From Spirogloea muscicola (taxonomy: Eukaryota; Streptophyta; Zygnematophyceae; Spirogloeales; Spirogloeaceae), in assembly GCA_009602725.1 (NCBI GenBank), contig WELB01000114.1, positions 267,262-282,932 on the forward strand: 15,671 nt of DNA, in the 5' to 3' direction. Below, in pieces: positions 7,250 through 15,671 of this stretch; positions within the stretch are counted from its first letter, which is position 1, and each line of letters opens with the position of its first letter. The notes below the pieces were generated by a model that made no database searches, had not been told where the DNA came from, and saw nothing but the letters and a program-made list of their open reading frames with translations. Both the position numbers and the translations under genes were made by a program.

Positions 7250-10200
7250 TCGGCTCCCGCCGATGCTGACGCCGACGCCGCCTCGGGTAGCGCCAGCGTG
7301 GGATCGCCGCCGCCGCCGCTGGAGTGGCGCTTTGGCCAGGTGTTTGGCGAGCGCGCCGTCGGCGAGGAGGTCCAGGAAGGTGAGGGCTTTGCCTCGTCGC
7401 CGACGCCCCTTGGCGAGCACGCGGCGCACGCAGTTGGCAGCCGGCGCCAGAAGGCCAGTAGCTAGCGCTGCCGCTGGTCATGACAACCACCATCAGGGTA
7501 ACCGAGGCTGTCGACGGCCCGCTTCATGGCATGGGATTTGAGATTGACACGGAAGATGATGCGCCTGCAACGATCCTGGCTAGCGCTGCTGCTGTGCGGC
7601 CTGACCAGCCGGCTAGCGCCACTGGCGGAGGCTGGTCGCGAGGGCATGGGAGCTCGGCGCTGCCGCTCCTGCTGCAGGGCTTGACACCGGCATTTCTGGG
7701 CATGTTGTGTGACGGCCAGTGGACATCATCTCGGCAATCGAGTTCGACAGGACTGGCGAGCACCTGGCCACGGGCGACCGCGGCGGCCGCGTCGTGCTCT
7801 TTGAGCGCTTCGACAGCAAGGAGGTGAGGAGGCGGGCGGACACCTGCGCTGCAGCAGGCCGCGGGGTCGTGCGAGAGCCTCAGCGCGGTAGCATTAGCGC
7901 CCCTGACGCAGCAGGTGGCCTTCCTGACATGGTGGTGTGTGTGGCGGCAGGCAAAGCCACGCAAGGAGCTCGAGAAGAGCGATGCGACGTCCCAGCGCCA
8001 CATCGACTACCGGTACTCCACCGAGTTCCAGAGCCACGAGCCGGAGGTGAGATCTGCTGGGATCGTGACCTTTGCTTTCTCTAATTGAAATCACCGAGTA
8101 GCTGCATGGCTTGGTCCTATGAAAGGGCCTTGCTGCAGGGGGTCCTCCTCCAGCTGGCGTCGAGGCTGCAGAGCTGCACAGCTCGTTGGCGCAACTGACG
8201 AGTTGTCGTGCTGCTGGGATGACCAGTTCGACTACCTCAAGAGCCTGGAGATCGAGGAGAAGATCAACAAGATACGGTGGTGCCAGATCTCCAACGGCAA
8301 CCGCTTCCTCCTGTCCACCAACGACAAGACCATCAAGCTCTGGAAGGTCTGCCCACGTGCTCAGACCTTCGGTCACCTGGTCTGGTCCTCCGCCATGCGG
8401 AGGGCTCGGCCTGACGCAGGCCGCCGGCTGCGACAGGTGTCGGAGAAGAAGGTGAAGCAGGTGACGGGCTTCAACGTGCAGCCTGCAGCCGCCGGCAGCC
8501 TGCCGCCGGCGGCGGCGGCCGCCGGGGCCGCTGCCGGCAGCTCGGGGCCGCCGGTTAGCCCCCGGGGCATCTACCCTCGCATGCTCGCCAACGGCTTCTC
8601 CAGCATGTCGTTGGCGCCACGGGCACTGTCGGCGCCGGCCATCAGCCCCAGCTTGCACTTCCCGCCAGGCGGCTTCCCCTCCCTGCAGCTCCCCACGGTG
8701 AGGCGATGAGCTGCCGCTTGATGTCCTTGACCTCCTGCTGAGCCACAGCCGGTTCCTGTCTGTGGGGGCATGGTGCCTCCCGCTGACGGGCTTCTGAGCT
8801 CCGAACCGGGATGTCAAGTCCTTCCAAGCTGGCAGAGTGTGCACATCAAGAGCGCATGATACTGAACGTGATAGGGAGACAGGAATAGAAGTCTGTGCAG
8901 CTGAAGATGAGAACCTGCTATTGTTCTCATTCGCATGCAAGAAAGGACAGCATGTCACACTTTCATTTGGGTCATTGATAAGTTTGGCAGAGTGACAATC
9001 CTTTGATATGAACATGCACTGCCTTCTGGTGGGTTGAGTGCCAGCTGCTGCGGAGAAGGCTGGCTTAAGTGGCCCTGACCATGCAATGTTGCTTGTCAAT
9101 ACTCCTATGCATAGCGTCCTTGAGCTACTTTGGCCGTGCCCTTTTTTGAGCAGGTGACAATGACTGAGACGGTCCTGGCGCCCCGCTGCCGGCGCATCTA
9201 CTCCAATGCCCATGCTTACCACATCAACTCAATAGCTACAAATAGGTATGGGATAACTGTGGGGAATTGGCTACCTGTCAGCACCCCATTGAGGCTTGTA
9301 CTACGTGTATTCCACGGATTTCAGGCACCGCTGGCCTTTATAACGTACTTTCTGCCTCGAGCAAGAGCGTGCGTTCAGCCACAGCTCTCCTCTGAGTCAA
9401 AACCTCCCTCTCTAATATTACTGATGCAATTGCCTGGTGGCCTGCATTCAGCGACTGCGAGACGTACATCTCAGCAGACGACTTGAGAATAAACCTCTGG
9501 AACATTGAGATCAGCGACCAGAGCTTCAACATTGTAGATATCAAGCCCAGCAACATGGAAGATCTGACTGGTATGTCCCGCATGGGCGACGTGCTAATTG
9601 CTTGAGACATCTATCACTGATTGGATGCAAGATGCTGCTTACCTGTGGTTTCAAGCGGCTAGGTTCCAGTCAAGCTCAAGCCAGCATCATCTGAGCTTCT
9701 TGGTCCTTGGGCCTTAGAATCGTCTTGCAGTAGGTTTTGCTGCTGTGGGTTTGTGCTACTGCGCTATTCAACATCACCATATTTTGGTGTATGCCTTTAA
9801 GAATGCACGTGTCTTCTTACTATTATTAGGCAGGTACTTGTCTTCGCTGACATGCCATCGTTTTCTCCACGACTGACGGATGTGCAGAGGTGATAACGTC
9901 GGCGGAGTTCCATCCCACTGACTGCCACCTCCTGGCTTACAGCAGCTCCAAGGGCAGCATCCGGTTGCTTGACATGCGACAATCTGCCTTGTGTGATCAA
10001 CACTGCAAGTTGTAAGTACAATGTTGCCAGCATCATGTCAGTGATGATTTATATTCGCGACCATGATATATGCATACAGGTATCATCAGTAGTACCAGTC
10101 ATGGTCTCAGGTGGGTTAATTGTCCCAGCTGACATCCAGCACCTGGAGCTGGGCAGGTATGAGGAGCTTGAGGCGCCTGGCTCTCGGTCATTCTTCTCGG

Positions 10201-11891
10201 AGATCATTGCAAGTATCTCTGACATAAAGTTTGCGAGGGGCGGCCGATACATCCTCGCACGTGATTACATGACCATGAAGGTTGCTTTGCATACCGACGA
10301 CCTATCTTGACTTCATTTGGGTCGTTGCACTATAGACTGTTTGTTCTCCACTGCAGTACAAGATCTTGTCATAGGGTCCAAAGTGTTCCCCAGATCATAG
10401 AGATGCCGACTGCATAGTATCAGGAAGATGTTGCACGTAGGAGTAAGACTTGGTAGCTCTGCAAAGTCCAGTAATCAGAGGTTTCTGTGGTGAGCTTTGA
10501 CTGATACTGCTAGAGGGGCTCACCAGACACCTTGCTTGCAACATCACGCAAGCATGTGCTTCTGATTGCTGCCGCAGTTATGGGACCTGAGAAAGGAGAG
10601 ACACCCTGTGGCGACATTCAAGGTTCATGAGCACCTGAGAGCCAAGGTAGGGCTGTTCTGCTGGCATCGAAAGTCACAGTAGCCTCAAGAAGGGCCGTGA
10701 GAAGCTTCCTGTCGCCCTGACTGATTGCACAAACGGCCACTCCTGAAAAATTTGTCAGAAATAAGCAGAAGAGCTAGAATTAGTAGCTTTGCTGTCACTA
10801 GCTTGCGGTGCTCAAAAGCTGACCTTTGAGCCTTTCTGAATTGGCAGCTGTGCGACCTGTATGAGAATGATTGCATCTTCGACAAGTTTGAGTGCTGCCT
10901 CAGTGGTGACGGCCAAAGGACTGCCACTGGCTCATACAGGTGAATACCTTAACAGCAGCATCTTGGCTTGCCTATCTTATCCTGCTTTTTCAGGGCAATA
11001 TTGGGACCCCTCTTCATTTGTCATCAGTTGACATTTTGCTAGGTTTAAATGTTTGTCAAGTTGACATAGTCATGCTCATGCAGGGTTGGCCTTCACATTG
11101 GAGAGCAAGGGAAGGTCTGATGATTGTGTCCATGTCCTCTTTTGCATTGGCCAGCAATCTATTCCGGGTGTTCGGAACGGCCACTGACAGCGAGGAGGCT
11201 ACGACCTTGGAGGCCAGCAAGACACCGAACATGCAAGCACTCCTGACCGCAGCTGTCAATCTTGAGGACTTGCTGGCACAAGAAGTTGTTATTTCTTACA
11301 TCTATGGAATGACCCTTGACATCGTGGACTTTCTAAGGGTATTTTGGCTGAGGATTGTCGGTACCAAGGCACAATATATTATCTTGTGGACTTTCTTTCA
11401 AGTGGTTACTCAAGGAGACTTGTGCGTTCCTTACTGTATCTTGCAGAAGGCGACGGATACAGACCACAGGGAGGGCAGGCAACCGCTTGGCAAATTTAGC
11501 CAGGGGCAGAAGGGACGCCCGGAGAGGTATGCTTGCAGCTCCCTGAGAGGCTTAGGATGAGCTCACAGTAATTCCTACCAGTTGTCATTCGGCGTCAGCA
11601 TGCTTGACTTGTCCTGGTTGGGAGGCATTGTAACTTTTGTGGAACTCTTCTACTGGTCTCAAAACAAGGCGGCAAAGATGACAGAGGTTGCGCGAAGCAG
11701 TAAGAGAATGTGTTCCAACTAATTGTGCTCTTAATTGACCTAATAATGATCCAGGGAATGAGAGTCCCAGCAGCGACTCGAATGGCTCCGTCCATGACTT
11801 CGCATCCAAGCTGCTTCACTTGGCCTGGCACCCGACTGCAAATGTAATCGCCTGCGCTGCTTCCAACAGCCTGTACATGTACACAGCCTAG
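7208..11891 (+). CDS. PP2A regulatory subunit B55 (WD40), 14 exons, start unresolved
   Basis: B-type subunit that targets the PP2A holoenzyme to substrates; a seven-bladed WD40 propeller. Exons: ?-7379, 7720-7823, 7951-8046, 8227-8346, 8437-8697, 9154-9245, 9452-9570, 9888-10011, 10157-10280, 10578-10646, 10848-10939, 11155-11232, 11447-11526, 11755-11891. All are in phase, giving 518 aa from [19 protein letters not shown] (plant B55 about 510). Hallmarks in order: [138 protein letters not shown], and the C-terminal [18 protein letters not shown]. Exon 5 adds an Ala/Pro/Ser-rich loop where plant B55 also has a variable insert. The intron after exon 12 needs a GC donor (11233). No in-frame ATG exists between the stop at 7064 and exon 1, so the start is upstream or missing. 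Confidence 0.94.
11233..11446 (+). other. GC-AG intron in the B55 gene
   Basis: Exon 12 ends ...TPNAT-phase at AACAT|GCAAGC, and the acceptor is TTGCAG|AAGG. Only this donor keeps phase and gives [16 protein letters not shown], which parallels the plant NPMRRQ...TPSRP region. There is no GT nearby that yields an in-frame, family-like protein. Confidence 0.75.
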
Positions 11892-12860
11892 GACCACAGT
11901 CGCGCCCAGAAGCCCCACCGTGCAGCCCAGAGCTCTGGCGTGCTACACATCGCCCAGCCCTGTCCACACTCTCCATCCGAGAGAGCTAGAATGCTGAGGG
12001 GACTCATTGCTCCTTGCCCACATTGGTTGACCCTGCCATTTGCCACTTGCATGGGCTTCAACTCCCACAGTCCATCACATCGTTCGCTGCTGCCCATGCT
12101 TGTCAGCCAAGTAGTGGCACCTCCTCCTACTCTCCTTGCTGCCAGGTGCACACCAGGGCTTACGAGCTGCAAATTATCCTTGCTGATTCTTTAATGCCCA
12201 CCATATAAATCTGTCACATGATACCTTTGCATCTTATATCATATGAGCGCACTGATTGCTGTGGTTATGTAAGCTCCAAAATCTTTTCATGGTGCTAGGA
12301 CAAGCACTCCTGGGGAGCTGAAGAATCTCTTATCTGACAGCCACATGAAAGTGGTCTCTTATCTGACAGCCACATGAAAGTGGTCAACCAGCCAGCCAAC
12401 AACCAGTCAAGTGCATCCAATCAATGCGCTTTAAGAAATCAATGTGCTTTGAGTGACAAAAACAACGGGCCATACTTGCTTGCGCATCATCTGCGCGCTC
12501 CTGAGAATCTGATAGTTGTGGCGAGGTAAGCCAGAGAACTATAAGCAATGGGGTGAGTGGTGGGTTAAGGGCTTTGTGGCCAAGGGAAGGCGGCAATGGG
12601 AGTGCCAAGCCCAATGATCAGGAGACTGCTCATCAGAGACAGGCTCGGGGCTGCTATTGCCGTGGGCCAGTAGCTCTCATGCAGGTTCTTGCCATCAATA
12701 GTGCATTGTCGACACAGTGCATCAACAGGATGCTTGTGGCTTCACCTGTGCATGCACGCGCAATGGGGGGGTGGGCTGACGAGGATCTCTGATGCAGAAA
12801 TAGTGCAGGCCAGGTGGCCTGCAAGGCCATCATGACAGGGCTGCATGCCTCCGCCAGCAT
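11892..12860. other. Convergent intergenic region, B55 3' to GATA 3'
   Basis: About 970 bp between two stop codons facing each other. It must contain both 3' UTRs. A TGTAA motif, the usual poly(A) signal in Chlamydomonas-type algae, occurs at 12268-12272 on the plus strand, about 380 nt past the B55 stop, and might serve it. There is a 29-bp tandem duplication. The short open frames have no recognisable product. Confidence 0.6.
12326..12383 (+). repeat. 29-bp perfect tandem duplication
   Basis: The unit at 12326-12354 is repeated exactly at 12355-12383 with no spacer. Each copy contains CCACATGAAAGTGG, a 4-bp stem (CCAC/GTGG) with a 6-base loop. It lies in the shared 3' region of B55 and the GATA factor and looks recent. 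Confidence 0.92.
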
Positions 12861-15663
12861 CTACTGCGGGTTGGCCGTCAGGACCGGCAGGCGGCCGGCA
12901 GTGTGGTGCTGCCTGCCGAGTTCCACTTGCTGGCCTTGCTGTCCATACGGTATATCATGCAGGCCGTTGACCACTGACTCACTGCCACCGCGAGCAGGTA
13001 CCTGCTGCTGCTGGCCGACTTTCTCCATGTCACCAAGATCTGTTGGATGTGCCTCAAGTGATAGCAGGTGATTTGCGGGTGGCAGCAGCTGCGGCAGCGG
13101 TAGAGGGGGCAGCATCTGGTGCTGGTGCTGGAGCAATTGCTGCTTGTGTTCACGCTGCCAACACAGAACTTGACATGTCAGCGCCCGGGTGATGACCATT
13201 TGAGCTGCATGAGATGAGTGTTATACAGAAGCGCGCCTCGTAGAGGATGCCAAGACGAGAGCCGGGTCTGCATATCAAATCGGGCTAGCATGATGCAGAC
13301 ACTGCAGTCTTAGCAGAATAACAGCAGTCTGAAGTGCTGCATCGGTGAGGTGAGGTAAAGTCCACCTTCAACGTACTTGCGTGTCGGCGGCAGGGCCACC
13401 GGGAACGCCAGGCAGCGGCTCCAACCCGTGCTGCTGTGCATGCAGGCCCTGCTGCAGCGCCGCAATCTGCTGCTGCTGCTGCATGATCAACTGCGCACAG
13501 CTCACCACGCGCCCAGCAAGAGTCAGAGGGTTATCAACTCAGTAGGATAGGAGCGTCACTGACGGCACCTAGCGTAGACACTGCTAAAGAAGTTGCCCTG
13601 CGCTTGAGTCAGGTAGCCGCGGGGCCGACCTGCTGCTGCTGGAGCATATGGGGCTGCTGCGGCACTCCCGGCAGCGGCTTGGATAGGTCACGCAGCACGC
13701 CCTGCACCGTGAGTAGCTGGCTGCTTTAGCTGCTCGGGCAACTTGCAAGAAAATACAATGGCAGCAAGTATGCCGGGCATGTCATGTCATGCACAGCCAG
13801 ATCAGTGCTGACCTTGTTGGCCCACATAAGGCCGCAGGCATTACAGAGCGTCCGGGGCCCGGCAGGCCCCCGCCGCATCATTGGGGTGGAGCGCTCCCCA
13901 ATCCCACAATGAACGCAGCTGAGCCAGCAACAGAGGGACGGGAGCTGTAAAACTTGCTACGATTGAATGAACTCCTGCACCTGTCGCAAAAGGTGTATGG
14001 CGGCCGGCTACTCACGTTACTTCTGCCTGCGAGCCGTCACTGGCAGAATGTATCTCTGACACGGCCATGCCCTCGTCCGACATTGGGCGCGACGACGCAA
14101 ACTGGCCCTTTTTCCGCTGCATCCTGCACTCGCATGCCAGCGGGGGGCAGGGCTTCAAGCTGGAGCACTGGCGGCCTTCGGTGGGCATCACTTGGGCCTA
14201 GATGCTGCGGTCAGCGGCACAAACAACCGGGGTGTCGTCACCTCTGCGCAACCTCTTTGCGCACAGAGTAGCGGATCTTCTTGTCGTAGCAGCGCTCCTT
14301 GCGCTTCTCTCGGAAGCGTGTCAGCGACGCGAGGCGCTGAGGAAGGGACATGCGATGCGGCATGTCCAGCGCATGGAAGCGCGTCTGTAGGAGGGCAGCG
14401 GCGGCGAGGTGAGTTGTCAGACAGGCAGTCAGGAGGAATGGCCGGGAGCTGCCTAAAAGTAGCTGCAGTAGTTGCGGTCATCTCATCAATGGCCAAGCGG
14501 CAGCGAGAGTGTGGAATACAGGCGGCAGGAAACCACCAGCTACAACAAGCTTGATAAGCCATGGCTCGACAAACCCTTGGCTACCAGTGGACATTGACAA
14601 TCAAGGGCCAGCGCTGCACGAGCTGCAGGCTGGCTACTAGCAGGCACCAGCTGATGCTGTTGAGTCCGGCTTCAAAATCACAAGTGAATAGTACAGAGCC
14701 AGCTCAGGATGACCAGAGCGTGCTCTGCGCCGCCTGAGCCGCTTCCGACCTTCACATGCATGAAGCTTATATGAGCGCATCCTGCGCCCATCCTGGTAGA
14801 GACCCGCCTTTGCCGTTCCGTTGCTGGCTAGTCAAGCGACCATACTGTCACTGGGCCCTCAGATGGACGCTCGACTGACTGGCGCAGCTTACGGGGAGGC
14901 GGCTCGGTGGTGCCAGTTACTCACCTTGTGTTGCGGAGGGACGCCAGGCATGCCCGGCGGGATCTCACGGCCCCCTAGCAGCAGCAGCACTGCCTGGACC
15001 TGCGGCGCCGCGTGGTCTCGCAGCTGCGTCAGCCAGAGCCAGCGGATCGTGCTCGCTTCTGCCGCCCGCCGCTTAATACAGTCTCATGATCCGAGTCCTT
15101 TTGAGCAACTTGCATTATTCTAAGTATAGTCCCTTATCAAATTGGGAACATTATGTTGCTATTACCAATCCATCCTCAATTATATGGTGCGGCGGGTGTA
15201 GACCGAGCGCTTAGCCAGAGGGGCCGATTGTTAAGAGAATCCGTTAAGAGAGGCGTTATCATGACGGGGTCGTCAACATCGTGGAGGAAAAGCTCACCTT
15301 CTCGGGTGGCACGGTGTCGAAGACGTAGACCTCGCCCTGGTACGACAGCGTGAGCTGCGTGGCGGAGCTGCCGCGGTGCGCCGCATGCACGCCGCCGGCG
15401 CCGCCGTCGTCCTCGCCCTCGCCCTCGCCCTCGCCCTCGCCCTCCTCCTCCTCCTCCTCCTCCTCTTCTTCCTCCTCCTCCTCCTCCTCCCGCTCGGGGC
15501 TCATGCCCCCGCCGCCGCCGCCGCCGCCGCCAGAGCCGACGTGCACGCCCTGCTGCGCCGCTGCCGTCGCCGCGTCCTCCGGGCCCGCGTGGAGCTGCGG
15601 CTCGCGCTGCTCCTGGTGCGCCTCCGCGTCGTGCGGCGCCATTCCCAGCCCGGCGTCGGCCAT
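12861..15663 (-). CDS. TIFY-CCT-GATA (ZML-type) transcription factor, 8 exons
   Basis: Minus-strand exons: 15298-15663, 14925-14999, 14242-14336, 14016-14123, 13813-13918, 13630-13701, 13377-13490, 12861-13154. All junctions are GT-AG and in phase, giving 409 aa. Residues 1-102 are disordered: Gly run, 16-Glu run, GE repeats. The TIFY/ZIM domain is ~103-136 ([16 protein letters not shown], then [10 protein letters not shown]). The CCT motif is 148-~189 ([36 protein letters not shown]). The GATA finger has C216, C219, C240 and C243 (C-x2-C-x20-C-x2-C, ending [12 protein letters not shown]), then [11 protein letters not shown]. The C-terminal ~130 residues are Gln/Pro-rich, activation-domain-like. 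This order equals plant ZML1/ZML2 (GATA24/25/28 type), nuclear DNA-binding factors; CCT and TIFY usually mediate protein contacts. The start is the first in-frame ATG, nine bases from the window end, so the promoter is outside. Confidence 0.93.
15090..15200. other. AT-rich patch in intron 1 of the GATA gene
   Basis: Roughly 15090-15200 is markedly AT-richer than surrounding introns and exons, within the ~300-nt first intron (15000-15297). Downstream of it, GTTAAGAGA occurs twice (about 15229 and 15242). No ORF or terminal repeats are seen, so an insertion is only a possibility. Confidence 0.4.
15440..15491 (-). repeat. 52-nt purine run encoding poly-Glu
   Basis: An uninterrupted pyrimidine run on the plus strand (purines on the coding strand), mostly GAG repeats with a GAA cluster, encodes 16 Glu in the GATA factor. 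It is followed by Gly-Glu alternation (about 15411-15441) and preceded by a GGC run encoding poly-Gly (about 15508-15532). Such tracts are length-unstable. Confidence 0.9.
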
Positions 15664-15671
15664 GGCGCCGG

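Noticed and set aside
6468-7541. 357-codon plus-strand open frame with a poly-Pro run
   Set aside because: It passes through the N, runs antisense to RRM exons and is out of frame with B55 exon 1. The poly-Pro is the GCC run read in another frame.
7894-9222. 442-codon minus-strand open frame
   Set aside because: It is antisense to B55 exons 3-6, whose plus-strand frames encode unmistakable B55 sequence. The long frame is a by-product of GC-rich codons.
11447-11526. Reading B55 exon 13 as [15 protein letters not shown]...
   Set aside because: That frame does not join exon 12 or exon 14 in phase. The [11 protein letters not shown] frame joins both and resembles plant B55.
10940-11560. 206-codon plus-strand open frame
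   Set aside because: It is B55 exon 12 plus intron read-through on both sides. Only the NLFRVFG...KTPN part matches the family.
14016-14020. Alternative GTAACG donor for GATA exon 4
   Set aside because: It would leave phase 0 and break the reading frame into the zinc-finger exon. The GTGAGT donor at 14015 gives phase 2 and the sequence T-CVHCG.

Overview
The window is nuclear DNA of a photosynthetic eukaryote, most likely a green alga (Chlorophyta, perhaps Trebouxiophyceae; a streptophyte alga is not excluded). The evidence is dense spliceosomal introns of about 80-450 nt, GC-rich exons with trinucleotide-repeat tracts, proteins that match land-plant orthologues almost colinearly (L26, NUDX9, the At1g13690-type RRM protein, PP2A B55, a ZML-type GATA factor), and degenerate AAACCCT repeats of the plant/green-algal telomere type. 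I see no viral, bacterial or mobile-element genes. I assembled the exon models by hand from splice phase and remembered family sequence. All exon phases close without a frameshift.

Layout. 1-124 is a pure poly-A run followed by a short sequencing-adapter-like string, probably a contig-end artefact. 222-1109 (+) is ribosomal protein L26 (4 exons, 147 aa). 1110-2629 is about 1.5 kb with no convincing gene. 2630-5740 (+) is a NUDX9/NUDT22-type Nudix hydrolase (9 exons, 308 aa) with telomere-like repeats inside intron 1. 5757-6784 (-) holds the last three exons of an RRM protein related to Arabidopsis At1g13690 and the RRM of cyclophilin E. Its stop codon lies 16 nt from that of the Nudix gene, tail to tail. 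6785-7207 is a very GC-rich head-to-head region with an N, a G-run array and inverted repeats. The first coding exons of both flanking genes should lie here or nearby and cannot be found. About 7208-11891 (+) is the PP2A regulatory subunit B55 (14 exons seen, 518 aa from the conserved start). 11892-12860 is a convergent intergenic region with a 29-bp tandem duplication. 12861-15663 (-) is a TIFY-CCT-GATA transcription factor (8 exons, 409 aa) whose start codon lies nine bases from the window edge.

The genes are unrelated housekeeping and regulatory functions (translation, nucleotide-sugar hydrolysis, RNA processing, phosphatase targeting, transcription). They do not form an operon or an evident system. 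The points most worth a second look are the TIFY-CCT-GATA architecture, two introns that need GC-AG splicing, the telomere-like intronic repeats, the 16-nt tail-to-tail spacing, and the damaged or unresolved divergent promoter.
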